Shown here: in pieces, positions 1-9,167 of the stretch
How positions within the stretch are numbered: the stretch's first letter is position 1
Layout of the letters: each line of letters opens with the position of its first letter
From: KBS-96 sp963722585
GTDB lineage: Bacteria; Acidobacteriota; Terriglobia; Bryobacterales; Bryobacteraceae
Assembly: GCA_963722585.1 (NCBI GenBank)
Contig: CAVRNU010000050.1
Coordinates: forward strand, 56,367 to 120,366
Reading direction: 5' to 3'
Length of the DNA: 64,000 bases
Program-made: the position numbers and the translations under genes
The notes under the pieces: model-generated
The model's database searches: none
What the model was told of the DNA's origin: nothing
The model's input: only the letters and a program-made list of their open reading frames with translations

Positions 1-471
1 GCGAAACCGTTCCTCGCTTTCCCGCACCGACGCTTCAATCTGATCGAGACCGATAATGTCGGAAAAATATGCAACGCTCGGCTCCGTTGCGCTTCGGTCG
101 CCTTGGCGAGAATCGTCGTGTTCCTCGCCAGGGGACTGCGTCATATCAGTTACGCATGCAAAAGTCGTGCCATCCTTTCGGATGTGAACAGCCTCGTAGA
201 TTTTCTGCGATTGGCCCGGCGACTTTTCAGACGGCATTGTCAGCGGTCTCAACGAACCGGCTACGGTGAATTCGTCCAAAGTCTTGCCGGCCATCTCCTC
301 CGGGACATACCCATGCATGGAAGCGAAGGCGTCATTGACTGCCAACAGTCGTCTTCCGTGCGGTTCGATGACGGCCATGCCGAAGCCCGCCCGATTGACT
401 GCCTGCGGCCAGGCTTCCGTCTCGCCACCGCCGTCGCCGCCGCGCAACAGGTCAGAGCCAGCCGTTGACAT
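1..471 (-). CDS. PAS-domain sensor protein, probably histidine kinase (partial, runs off the left edge)
   Basis: The minus strand is open from an ATG at 471 to base 1, so only the first 157 codons are present. The translation reads as a PAS domain: an AVNRAGFGMAVIEPHGR-like start, then LLAVNDAFASMHGYVPEEM (the usual 'N.AF..M.GY..EEM' signature), then a ...RKDGTTFACVTDMT beta-hairpin, and near the edge a DQIEASVRESEERFR linker typical of the join to a second PAS domain or a kinase core. The output domain lies outside the window, so histidine kinase is inference. The start is uncertain: there is no clear ribosome-binding site and the frame stays open further upstream. It is divergent from the kinase gene at 651. 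Confidence 0.7.
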   Translation of the reverse strand, partial: MSTAGSDLLRGGDGGGETEAWPQAVNRAGFGMAVIEPHGRRLLAVNDAFASMHGYVPEEMAGKTLDEFTVAGSLRPLTMPSEKSPGQSQKIYEAVHIRKDGTTFACVTDMTQSPGEEHDDSRQGDRSATEPSVAYFSDIIGLDQIEASVRESEERFR

Positions 472-650
472 CGCAACAAGACAGCCGGACAAGGCCGCCC
501 ACCAATCTATAAAGCCGTCAAAATGCAAGAGCAAGTCCCCCGCGGGCCTCGAGCCAAAATACCGGCTCTGTCTTATCTTCGCTCCGCGCTTTGCGCCACT
601 TTTGTTGAATACTGGACGAGGTGGAGATTCTCGAGAAAACAGGAACAGGC

Positions 651-1370
651 ATGACACAGGCACCGAAAGACGAGAGGGAAATCAAACGGGAATTCCAAGA
701 CTTGGCATATATGATCGTCCATCACTTAAAAGAGCCCGTCCGATCGATCCGGAGCGGGGCAGAGCTGCTATTGGAAAATGAACAGGAGTCGAGCTCAACA
801 ATACAAGGCCAGGCGCCTTCCACGGTATCGTGCGCGAGGCGTATCCTCGAGGGAGCCTTACGCCTGGATGGCATCGCTACATCCATCGCGCAATACGCCG
901 ACGACCTCAACGACGAGGACGAGCCCAGGGAACCGACCGATGCTGGAGCAGTCATGCGCGCTATACGACAGAAGCTACACCCGTTGATTCTACAGACCCA
1001 CGCGACGGTTACAACCGAAACGCTGCCCAGACTCGAGTGCCAACCCACGCGATTTTCGCGCCTGATGGAACACCTGTTGAGAAACGCCATAGTTTACTGC
1101 CGCGAAAAGGCGCCGCCCGTTGTCCATGTTTCGGCAAGAAGAAACCGGACGGAATGGTTGTTCTCAATTTCCGATAATGGAATTGGCATTGAGCCCTCCT
1201 ATCTCGAGCACGTATTCGAGCCATTTCGTAGGCTCCACGCGAAGAAGTGTGGCGGCCTGGGGATGGGCCTCGCGGTCTGCCGAAGGATCGTGATCCGCCA
1301 CGGAGGCCGCATTTGGCTCGAATCTGAACCAGGCGCCGGTTCCACCGTGTTCTTTACTCTTCCAGGTTGA
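651..1370 (+). CDS. Soluble two-component sensor histidine kinase
   Basis: A 239-residue cytoplasmic kinase core with no sensor domain and no membrane segment. The H-box is DLAYMIVHHLKEPVRSI (about residues 18-34), a variant of the 'H(D/E)L(K/Q)EP' phosphoacceptor motif seen in phytochrome-like kinases. The ATPase domain has an N-box (HLLRNAIVY), G1 box (SDNGIGIEP) and G2 box (CGGLGMGLAVCRRIV), and ends in the usual GSTVFFTLP strand. The ATG at 651 is chosen because AGGA lies about 7 bases upstream; a GTG at 621 in the same frame is the alternative. It converges on the NtrC-type regulator at 1421-2815, so the two could be partners, but nothing in the sequence proves pairing. Confidence 0.85.
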   Translation: MTQAPKDEREIKREFQDLAYMIVHHLKEPVRSIRSGAELLLENEQESSSTIQGQAPSTVSCARRILEGALRLDGIATSIAQYADDLNDEDEPREPTDAGAVMRAIRQKLHPLILQTHATVTTETLPRLECQPTRFSRLMEHLLRNAIVYCREKAPPVVHVSARRNRTEWLFSISDNGIGIEPSYLEHVFEPFRRLHAKKCGGLGMGLAVCRRIVIRHGGRIWLESEPGAGSTVFFTLPG

Positions 1371-1420
1371 TTGCTGAAAAAACTGCAAAGTTTTTGAGCC
1401 TTGACGTTGCGAAAAAGCGC

Positions 1421-2815
1421 TCATTCCGCCTCGAAATTTCCATAGGCCGCGAGCCGGCTATAAAGGGTGCGTTCGCTGATTCCCAGCAGCTCCGCCGTCC
1501 TTCTTTTATTATTTGCATTCTGCCGCAGGGTCATTCGGATATACGCTTCCTCGACGTCACTCAATTTCGCGCCGGGCCGAATCCGCAATCCTTCTTCGGC
1601 ATCGGACGTCAACGCCGGCACAGGATCCCGGGCGAATGCGTCCGGAAGATGCCGCCTCCGGATAGTTCCCTGCCGGGCAATTATGGCCGCCCGCTCGAGA
1701 ACGTTCCGCAATTCGCGAATGTTGCCGGGCCACCGATGGCTCTGAAAGCGGTGGAGCACATCACTATCTATGTCGGTGACCTGGCATCCGTGCTTCTTGT
1801 TCAGCATCGTCAATATCGCGCTTGCTAATTCAGGCAGATCTTGAATCCGATCTCGTAAAGGTGGAACAGAGATTACAAACACCTTAAGCCTGTAGAAAAG
1901 ATCTTCCCGAAACTCCTGTTTCGCGACGGCTGATTCCAGGTCGCGATTTGTCGAAGCAATGATTCGCACGTCAACTTTGATGTCGCTCTTCCCCCCAAGC
2001 CGCCGTACCGTCGATTCTTCCAAAACCCGTAACAATTTTGCTTGCGTCCCGGCTGCCATCTCCGCAATCTCATCCAGCAGCAACGTGCCGCCGTCCGCCT
2101 GTTCATAGCATCCGGGGTGGAGCGCGACAGCACCGGTGAACGCGCCTTTCTCGTACCCGAAAAGTTCGCTTTCGATAAGAGTTGCCGGCAACGCGGCGCA
2201 ATTGACGGCGACAAACGGGCCGGTGACGCGCCGGCTAAGCCGGTGAATGGCGCGTGCGACTAGTTCTTTGCCGGTTCCGCTTTCGCCCGTTATCAGAACC
2301 GAGGCCGATGTAGGCGCCGCCTGCCGAATGTTGTAATAGACCTGGGCCATCGCGGTCGAAGATCCGACCATCTCTCCGAGCATTCCGTGATTACTGAGTT
2401 GAAGGCTCAGACGGTCCGTCTCGGCGATGAGGCTCCGTTGCAGAATGGCACGTTCGAGCAGCGCTTTCAAAACCTTTGCCTGAACAGGCTTCTCCAGGAA
2501 CCAAAATGCCTTTAGATCGTGAACCACTGAAATAGCCTTGTCGATGCTGCCAAATGCGGTTAGGACAATCGCGGGTAGGGGATCTGCCCGCTCCTTGAGC
2601 TTTCGCAGGAGATCCCAGCCATCCGTGCCCGGCATGACCAAATCGGTCACTAATGCTTCGACCCTTGTTGTCGAAAGGCATCTTAGTCCTTCGTCGCCGT
2701 TCGTTGCCAGCACCGCGTTATAGCCGAACGATCTTAGCATTTGTTCAAGGTCTGCTAGCTGGTCCTGGTCGTCATCCACAATAAGGACGTATGGCCGCGG
2801 AGTGTCCATCTTCAT
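1421..2815 (-). CDS. NtrC-family sigma-54-dependent response regulator
   Basis: A 464-residue regulator with three domains. The receiver (residues 9-125) has the acidic pocket VDDDQD, phosphoacceptor D58 in VTDLVMPG and the conserved K in LEKP. The AAA+ domain (about 148-375) has Walker A GESGTGKE (177-184), a canonical GAFTGA sigma-54 contact loop (224-229), Walker B LLLDEIAE and the arginine-rich LFYRLKVF region. A Fis-type helix-turn-helix closes the protein (NNKRRTAELLGISERTLYSRL). The complete motif set predicts activation of sigma-54 promoters after phosphorylation. Targets are unknown. About 260 bp of gene-free DNA separate it from the divergent hydrolase gene at 3080. Confidence 0.95.
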   Translation of the reverse strand: MKMDTPRPYVLIVDDDQDQLADLEQMLRSFGYNAVLATNGDEGLRCLSTTRVEALVTDLVMPGTDGWDLLRKLKERADPLPAIVLTAFGSIDKAISVVHDLKAFWFLEKPVQAKVLKALLERAILQRSLIAETDRLSLQLSNHGMLGEMVGSSTAMAQVYYNIRQAAPTSASVLITGESGTGKELVARAIHRLSRRVTGPFVAVNCAALPATLIESELFGYEKGAFTGAVALHPGCYEQADGGTLLLDEIAEMAAGTQAKLLRVLEESTVRRLGGKSDIKVDVRIIASTNRDLESAVAKQEFREDLFYRLKVFVISVPPLRDRIQDLPELASAILTMLNKKHGCQVTDIDSDVLHRFQSHRWPGNIRELRNVLERAAIIARQGTIRRRHLPDAFARDPVPALTSDAEEGLRIRPGAKLSDVEEAYIRMTLRQNANNKRRTAELLGISERTLYSRLAAYGNFEAE

Positions 2816-3079
2816 GTCAAGTAAATTTTTTCGCCGTAATGCCGCTGAGAGGTGTACGTACGCACGCGAAGTTCCTATCAGATGAGATTGATTGGCGGCA
2901 ACTTACGGTTATCGGTTGAAGCTTTATCTTGAGGATGGCGAAGTTTCTAGATGCGAATTTTACCTTGTACGCAAGATCTGCAGACGTGACAAGTAAGCTT
3001 TCCATAGCGATGGGAGACAATGCTCACTATTGATCCCTTCATGAATCTGCAAGATGCCAGTGAATACAGGCGCGGCCTA

Positions 3080-4996
3080 ATGACAACTCTTCGGAAGGTG
3101 AGAATCGTCGGAATTCCCGTGGCCTCCATCTGTACTGGCCTCTTCACGGCACTCCTGATCGCCTCCGCCGCCCAGTCCCAGGCTCCGGGGGTCCAACCCA
3201 AGTATAAGCCCCAAATATTTAAGCGGCAGGAAGTGATGATTCCGGTTCGCGATGGAGTGCATCTCGAAACTGTGATCTTTACTCCGAAGCAGACTGCTCG
3301 GTCATTGCCTTTCTTGATTGTCCGAACACCCTATGGCGTGCCGGAGAATGAAGACGGAGTCGTGAACTCAGGCAGCCTTGACGAGCTGATCGCCGATGGC
3401 TACATCTTCGTCTGGCAGGACATTCGCGGACGATTCAAGTCCGAGGGGGAATTTGTCATGAATCGCTCTCCCCGTGATCGCCACGATCCTAAATCTATCG
3501 ATGAAGGCACCGATACTTACGACACCATCGACTGGCTGCTCAAGAACATTCCCGGAAATAACGGGAAGGCCGGACTCTGGGGAATTTCATATCCAGGGTG
3601 GCTTGTAACCCAGGCTTTGCTCGAGCCACATCCCGCTCTAAAAGCCGCGAGCGAGCAAGCGTCCCCGGATGACATGTTTGTCAACGACGATTTCCATCAC
3701 AACGGAACTTTTCGTTTGAGCTACGGCTTTGAATACGCCGCGCTTCTTGAGTCGTCCAAAGAAAAGAACACGCACTTCGGGTTCGATCGGTATGACACCT
3801 ACGATTGGTATCTCAAACTGGGCGCGCTGGTGAATGCCGACCGGCTCTATTTTCATGGCACGCTCCCCACGTGGAACAACTTTGTCGAACATCCGAACCA
3901 CGACTTCTGGAAACAATCAGCTGTCACCACTCATTTGAAGCACACGTCTGTACCTAACCTGAATGTGGCTGGATGGTATGACCAGGAAGACTTTGTGGGG
4001 CCAACGCGCATCTATGCGACCCTCGAAGAAACCGATCATGACCATTTGAATTATTTCGTGGCGGGACCATGGAACCATGGCGGTTGGATGCGTGGCGCGG
4101 GGCGTACCCTGGGTAGCGCCGACTTTGGAAGCGACACGGCAAAATACTATCGCGCTCACATACTGGCTCCTTGGTTTGCCTATTGGCTTCGCGGCAAGGG
4201 GCCTCTTGTAGAAGCCGAAGCGGTGACATTCCAAACCGGGTCGAATGTTTGGAAGAATTATGACGAGTGGCCGCCAAAGCAAGGAATCGAATCCAAAAAG
4301 CTCTTCTTTCGGATGAATGGTCAGCTGTCTTTCGACCCGCCGGCTGAACCGGAAGCATTCGATAGCTATGTCTCCGATCCGGCAAGTCCCGTGCCCTATC
4401 GCACTCGCCCCATTACTCCTACATACCCCGGCAAGGATTGGCCGCTTTGGCTGGTACAGGATCAGCGGTTTGTCGAACATCGCCCAGACGTCTTGACCTG
4501 GAAAACAGATCCGCTGGCACACGATGTTGTCGTGACAGGCGACATTATGGCCGACTTATTTGCCTCAACTACTGGTAGTGACAGCGACTGGGTCGTGAAG
4601 CTGATAGACGTCTACCCGGATGATTATCAAATCATTACAGATGAGGATGCGGAAAAAGGAGCGGGTCCGGTTCTGAACGGCTACGAATTGATTGTGGCGG
4701 ACGAAGTTCTCCGGGGCCGTTTTCGCAACGGTTTCGATAAACCAGAGCCGATCACTCCCGGTAAAGTGACCGAATTCAAGATTGATTTACATCCGAACAA
4801 CCACGCGTTCCTTAAAGGTCACCGTATCATGGTGCAAGTGCAAAGCACATGGTTTCCGCTTTACGACCGGAATCCGCAGAAGTTTGTCGAAAACATCTAC
4901 AAGGCTAGCGATTCGGATTTCATAAGAGCCACGCAGAAAATCTATCGTTCGAAGACCGCGCCTTCGAGCGTCATTCTTCCGGTTGCCGCTCAATAG
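3080..4996 (+). CDS. CocE/NonD-family alpha/beta hydrolase, secreted (X-Pro dipeptidyl-peptidase S15 superfamily)
   Basis: A 638-residue protein. The ATG at 3080 is preferred because it opens a clean signal peptide (MTTLRKVRIVGIPVASIC, then a hydrophobic stretch ending ASAAQSQA). The catalytic domain has the DIRGRFKSEGEF block and nucleophile motif GLWGISYPGW (GxSYxG, catalytic Ser) that define the CocE/NonD and S15 families. A C-terminal jelly-roll domain (from about DVVVTGDIMADLFAST) includes the typical FKIDLHPNNHAFLKGHRIMVQVQSTWFP segment. Known members cleave acyl esters, dipeptides or beta-lactam ester prodrugs; the substrate cannot be read from sequence. It probably acts in the periplasm or outside the cell. 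Confidence 0.9.
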   Translation: MTTLRKVRIVGIPVASICTGLFTALLIASAAQSQAPGVQPKYKPQIFKRQEVMIPVRDGVHLETVIFTPKQTARSLPFLIVRTPYGVPENEDGVVNSGSLDELIADGYIFVWQDIRGRFKSEGEFVMNRSPRDRHDPKSIDEGTDTYDTIDWLLKNIPGNNGKAGLWGISYPGWLVTQALLEPHPALKAASEQASPDDMFVNDDFHHNGTFRLSYGFEYAALLESSKEKNTHFGFDRYDTYDWYLKLGALVNADRLYFHGTLPTWNNFVEHPNHDFWKQSAVTTHLKHTSVPNLNVAGWYDQEDFVGPTRIYATLEETDHDHLNYFVAGPWNHGGWMRGAGRTLGSADFGSDTAKYYRAHILAPWFAYWLRGKGPLVEAEAVTFQTGSNVWKNYDEWPPKQGIESKKLFFRMNGQLSFDPPAEPEAFDSYVSDPASPVPYRTRPITPTYPGKDWPLWLVQDQRFVEHRPDVLTWKTDPLAHDVVVTGDIMADLFASTTGSDSDWVVKLIDVYPDDYQIITDEDAEKGAGPVLNGYELIVADEVLRGRFRNGFDKPEPITPGKVTEFKIDLHPNNHAFLKGHRIMVQVQSTWFPLYDRNPQKFVENIYKASDSDFIRATQKIYRSKTAPSSVILPVAAQ

Positions 4997-5027
4997 GGCT
5001 GCTGACCGAAGTTTGTCGAACCCGCTC

Positions 5028-5051
5028 CCTCGCGGTCGCGGCTCGGAAACG
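5028..5051 (+). repeat. Dispersed 24-bp repeat, copy 1
   Basis: A GC-rich segment beginning CCTCGCGGT and ending GGCTCGGAAACG, in the gap between the hydrolase and peptidase genes. The same 24 bases recur with one mismatch on the opposite strand at 59540-59563, also between genes. The similarity is much longer than chance would give between two intergenic sites 54 kb apart, so this looks like a genome-wide intergenic repeat of REP or MITE type. Confidence 0.6.
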
Positions 5052-5118
5052 CGCGTCGCGGTCCGGGAACGAGCATGCCGGGGCGTCTGCTATCGTGTGC
5101 TTGAGCCGCCCTGTTTCT

Positions 5119-7824
5119 ATGCACACCGAAGCGCAGCACATCGAAATCCCTTTTCAGACATTTACTCTTTCCAATGGTTTGACTGTCATCGTTCATGAAG
5201 ATCACAAGGCGCCTATTGTCGCGTTAAATGTGTGGTATCACGTTGGCTCGAAGAACGAGAAGCCCGGAAAAACGGGATTCGCGCATCTGTTTGAGCACCT
5301 GATGTTTGGCGGAAGCGAAAACCTCAAGGAACAATACATACAGGCGCTCGAGCGCGTTGGCGCGACCGACCTGAACGGAACCACCAACGAAGACCGCACA
5401 AACTATTTTGAGAACGTTCCCGTCGCGGCGCTCGATTATGCGCTATTTGCCGAATCGGACCGCATGGGGCACTTCTACAATACGATCGGTCAAGAAATTC
5501 TCGACCTGCAACGGGGTGTCGTCCAAAACGAAAAGCGGCAAGGCGACAATCAGCCTTATGCGGTCGCGGAAGACCTTATTGTAAGAGCAACGTATCCTTC
5601 CCATCATCCGTATTCGCACACGGTCATCGGATCGATGGAAGATTTGGACGCGGCGTCGCTCGACGATGTGAAGGAGTGGTTCAAAACTTACTACGGTCCG
5701 TCGAACGCGGTGCTGGTGATCGCCGGCGACATCGATTTTGAAAAGGCGAAGCAGAAGGTAACCCGGTATTTTGACGACATAGCGCCTGGTCCGCCCGTGG
5801 CCCATCAGCAGGAATGGATCGCGAAAATGACGGGCGAGCATCGTGAAACAGTTCAAGATCGCGTACCGCTGGCCCGGATGTATAGGGTTTGGAACATCCC
5901 GCAGTTCGGCGCGTCCGGCGCGTCGCACTTAAATCTTGTGTCCTCGATCCTGACCTCTGGTAAGTCGTCCAGGCTCTACAAGCGTCTTGTGTTCGACGAC
6001 CAGATTGCGGCTAATGTCAGCTCTTATGTCGATGCGAGAGAGATCGGCGGCCAATTCGTCGTGGTCGCGACGGCAAAACCGGGACATACCACCGATGAGA
6101 TCGAGGCGGCTGTGGATGAGGAACTGACGCGATTTCTCGAAGATGGGCCGGCCGAAACTGAACTCGAGCGCGCCAGGACCCAGTTTATGGCAAGCTTCAT
6201 TCGCGGCATTGAACGTATCGGCGGCTTTGGCGGCAAATCGGACATCCTCGCCCGCAGCCAGACGTTTATGGGATGCCCCGAGGCCTACAAGCACATTCTC
6301 GAGCACATCGAGAAGGCAACCGCGGCTCAAGTGAAGGATGCCGCCAACAATTGGCTTGCAGACGGCGTTTATGCATTAAGCGTGGAGCCTTATCCAGCTT
6401 TAAAATCAGCCCCTCCGGCTCCGCGCAAAGAGCCGCCAGGGCTCGAAAAGAACCCCGATCCCGGATTTCCGAAGCTGCAACGGACAACGCTCGCCAACGG
6501 ACTAAAGATCATCCTGGCCGAACGGCACGAGGTCCCGGTCGTAAACTTCTGGCTTCAAGTCGAAGCCGGTTATGCCGCTGATCGGTTGGCCCGGCCAGGC
6601 ACAGCGCGGCTCATGGCATCGCTCTTGACAAGCGGAACAAGGAAGCGGGACGCGCTTCAGATTAGCGACGAAATCCAATTGCTCGGCGCTCAGCTTTCAG
6701 CGGGCAGCACGCTCGATTTTAGTACGGTCTATCTGTCGGCGCTCAAGGCAAAACTCGACGAATCACTCGAACTTTTCGCCGATGTGATCTTGAATCCTGT
6801 TTTCCCCGAAACCGATTTCAAGCGGCAGCAGAGCCTGCAGCTTGCGGCCATTGAGAGTGAAAAGGCAACGCCCATGCAGATGGCGCTGCGCGTTCTCCCG
6901 CCGATACTGTATGGCACGGGCCACGCCTACGCTCTTCCGCTCACGGGATCGGGAACATCGGAAACTGTGACCGCCATTTCTCGGGACGATGTTGCCCGGT
7001 TCCATAGCGCGTGGTTCAAGCCAAATGACGCAACGCTAATTATTGTGGGCGATACGACTTTAGCCGAGATTCGGCCCAAGCTCGAGTTGCTATTTTCGGG
7101 CTGGCAGCCGGGGACTGTTCCTAAAGTCGAGATCGGCGAGGTGAGCGGACCACAGGAAACGATTTTTTGCGTTATCGATAAAGCTGGCGCACAGCAATCC
7201 GTCATCATGGCCGGCGCGATCGCGCCTCCCGCGAATTCGCCCGAGGAGGTCGCTTTCGAAGCGGTAAACAACATTTATGGGGGAACATTCAGTGCGCGGC
7301 TGAATATGAATCTCCGTGAAGAGAAGCATTGGACGTATGGCGCGCGTTCGGTTCTGTACGGCGCAAAAGGCCAACGCCCGTTCCTCGCCATCGCAAGCGT
7401 CCAGAACGACAAGACCGGCGACGCGGTCTCGGAGATGCTTAGGGAGCTTGCCGACATCGTCGGCCCACGACCTGTATCGGATGCCGAACTGGCAAGGATC
7501 AAGGATCAAACAATTCTCGAGCTGGCCGGCGCTCGCGAAACCCTGAACGCGGTCGGCTCCGCGATTTCCGATCTGATCGAGTTCAGCCTTCCCGACGATT
7601 ACTGGGAGACGTATCCTGGCCGCGTGAAGGCGCTTACTGCGGAAGGCGCTCGCGAAGCGGCGAAGCTGCTCATCCGGCCCGGCCATTTCACCTGGGTGAT
7701 TGTGGGCGACCGTGCAGCTGTTGAGCCGCAGCTTGAAGCGCTCAAAGCCGGAAGAATCGACTACATTGACGCTGACGGCCGGCCGGTTGACCAAAAGCAG
7801 CTCGGAATTGAACTGGCCAAGTGA
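5119..7824 (+). CDS. M16-family zinc peptidase, two-domain fusion
   Basis: A protein of about 901 residues with two M16 halves. The N-terminal half carries the inverted zinc site HLFEH (in GFAHLFEHLMFGG) and the downstream acidic ligand region (VVQNEKRQ). The C-terminal half begins near LQRTTLANGLKIILAERHEVPV, has no HxxEH, and so matches the non-catalytic partner domain found in pitrilysin- and PQQL-type enzymes. No signal peptide is visible from the ATG at 5119; a GTG at 5095 is an in-frame alternative. M16 enzymes degrade short peptides inside a clamshell formed by the two halves. It stands alone between an exported hydrolase and an exported enolase-family enzyme. Confidence 0.92.
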   Translation: MHTEAQHIEIPFQTFTLSNGLTVIVHEDHKAPIVALNVWYHVGSKNEKPGKTGFAHLFEHLMFGGSENLKEQYIQALERVGATDLNGTTNEDRTNYFENVPVAALDYALFAESDRMGHFYNTIGQEILDLQRGVVQNEKRQGDNQPYAVAEDLIVRATYPSHHPYSHTVIGSMEDLDAASLDDVKEWFKTYYGPSNAVLVIAGDIDFEKAKQKVTRYFDDIAPGPPVAHQQEWIAKMTGEHRETVQDRVPLARMYRVWNIPQFGASGASHLNLVSSILTSGKSSRLYKRLVFDDQIAANVSSYVDAREIGGQFVVVATAKPGHTTDEIEAAVDEELTRFLEDGPAETELERARTQFMASFIRGIERIGGFGGKSDILARSQTFMGCPEAYKHILEHIEKATAAQVKDAANNWLADGVYALSVEPYPALKSAPPAPRKEPPGLEKNPDPGFPKLQRTTLANGLKIILAERHEVPVVNFWLQVEAGYAADRLARPGTARLMASLLTSGTRKRDALQISDEIQLLGAQLSAGSTLDFSTVYLSALKAKLDESLELFADVILNPVFPETDFKRQQSLQLAAIESEKATPMQMALRVLPPILYGTGHAYALPLTGSGTSETVTAISRDDVARFHSAWFKPNDATLIIVGDTTLAEIRPKLELLFSGWQPGTVPKVEIGEVSGPQETIFCVIDKAGAQQSVIMAGAIAPPANSPEEVAFEAVNNIYGGTFSARLNMNLREEKHWTYGARSVLYGAKGQRPFLAIASVQNDKTGDAVSEMLRELADIVGPRPVSDAELARIKDQTILELAGARETLNAVGSAISDLIEFSLPDDYWETYPGRVKALTAEGAREAAKLLIRPGHFTWVIVGDRAAVEPQLEALKAGRIDYIDADGRPVDQKQLGIELAK

Positions 7825-7879
7825 AAACGATCCTGACATAATCGCGCAAGCAGCGCGCTGCTCCTAAAAGGAGGACAAC

Positions 7880-9118
7880 ATGGATCGAAGAAGCTTTCTC
7901 AAGAGTCTGATGGCTGCGCCGGCGGCTTGTACATTGGTGGCGCCCGCTGCTTGGGGCGCGCTTCCGAGAACGAAGATCACGCGCGTGCGCGTGTACCAGC
8001 CGCCCAATCCGAACCCGCTTTTTAATCAAAGCGACCTGGTAGTAACGGTGGAAACCGATGCCGGCATCACAGGTATCGGCGAGGGCGGGTCTCCGGATAC
8101 GCTCGCCCAGTCAGCCGGAAGATTGATTGGCCGCGATCCTCAATACATCGAGCGATTGTGGCAGGATATGAACCGTGCGTTCTTCTATCCGCCGGGCCGC
8201 GAAAAGACAGACGGAATCGGCGCGCTCGATCTTGCGCTCTGGGATCTCCGCGGCAAGTTCTTGAAGCTGCCCGTACATGAGGTTTTGGGCGGCATGGTGC
8301 GAAACTATTGCGAACTCTACAACACGGCCGGTATCATTCCCGGAATCCAGAAAGGGATGGGCGTCAAGGAACGCGCGCAATTGACCATCGAGGCGGGCTA
8401 TCGCGCCTTTCGCATGGGGGCCGCGGATGCTCCCGCAAACACGACGTACAATACACACGAGCGAATCAACCAGCTGCTTGAAGATTGCACCCAGGCGCGT
8501 GAGGGCGTTGGAAAGAATGGGGACTGGATCGTCGATTTCCACCAGCGGTTTGACCTGTCGGATGCGATCCGCGGCTGTGATCTGATCGAACATCTTGCGC
8601 CGTATTTCGTCGAAGATGCGGTACGCACCGAGGCGTTCAATCAAGATCTGCCCATTCTGAGGCAGAAAGTAAACGTGCCTCTAGCTGCCGGCGAGGAATG
8701 GGGCAATCGTTGGGACTTCAACACGCTTGTCGAACGCCACGATATCGACTACGTTCGCGCGACGCTGCCAAACGTGGGTGGAATTACCGAAATGATGAAA
8801 ATTGCCGCCATCTGCGAAACGCATTTCGTCGGCATCGTGCCGCATTTTACGGGGCCGATTGCGACTGCCGCTCTCGTGAATTGTCTTGGGACCTTCTCCG
8901 GTCCGCTGTTGATGGAATATAACTACCAGGGGCGAACGCTTCCGCACCTTTCCGTCTGCCTCGACTTCAAAAGCGGAAAGCTATACGCGAATGACCGGCC
9001 AGGCCTTGGCGTGGAACTCGATATGAATCACTTGAAACAGATTGCCGAAATCACTGAGCCCATTACCAATCGCGCCCAGACCTACTTCCGCCCCGACGGA
9101 TCCATCACAAACTGGTAA
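7880..9118 (+). CDS. Tat-exported enolase-superfamily enzyme (mandelate racemase/sugar-acid dehydratase-like)
   Basis: A 412-residue protein with a strong AAAAGGAGG ribosome-binding site. It begins with a twin-arginine signal (MDRRSFLKSLMAAPAA... APAAWGA). The mature part has the capping domain (VETDAGITGIGEG, then ALDLALWDLRGK) and barrel metal ligands: Asp in VDFHQRF, Glu in FVEDAV and Glu in AAGEEWGNRWDF, followed by the HFTGP acid/base strand. The layout resembles galactonate-dehydratase-type members. The usual KxK on the second strand reads FRMGA here, so the reaction is not predictable. Export of such an enzyme, together with the downstream gluconate-dehydrogenase-like pair, hints at periplasmic sugar-acid metabolism. 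Confidence 0.88.
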   Translation: MDRRSFLKSLMAAPAACTLVAPAAWGALPRTKITRVRVYQPPNPNPLFNQSDLVVTVETDAGITGIGEGGSPDTLAQSAGRLIGRDPQYIERLWQDMNRAFFYPPGREKTDGIGALDLALWDLRGKFLKLPVHEVLGGMVRNYCELYNTAGIIPGIQKGMGVKERAQLTIEAGYRAFRMGAADAPANTTYNTHERINQLLEDCTQAREGVGKNGDWIVDFHQRFDLSDAIRGCDLIEHLAPYFVEDAVRTEAFNQDLPILRQKVNVPLAAGEEWGNRWDFNTLVERHDIDYVRATLPNVGGITEMMKIAAICETHFVGIVPHFTGPIATAALVNCLGTFSGPLLMEYNYQGRTLPHLSVCLDFKSGKLYANDRPGLGVELDMNHLKQIAEITEPITNRAQTYFRPDGSITNW

Positions 9119-9151
9119 AGCGGCGATTTCTCGTCAGCGCAGTAACCGAAG

Positions 9152-9167
9152 CTCGACTTTGTCCAAT
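9152..9167 (+). repeat. Left terminal inverted repeat of the insertion sequence
   Basis: Sixteen bases that match the reverse complement of 10566-10581 exactly. The match extends to 17 bp if the last base of the target duplication is counted, because CGAAG and the IS end share bases. Confidence 0.9.

Noticed and set aside
7090..7839. 249-codon minus-strand frame within the M16 peptidase gene
   Set aside because: Shadow of strong plus-strand codon bias; no recognisable protein features.
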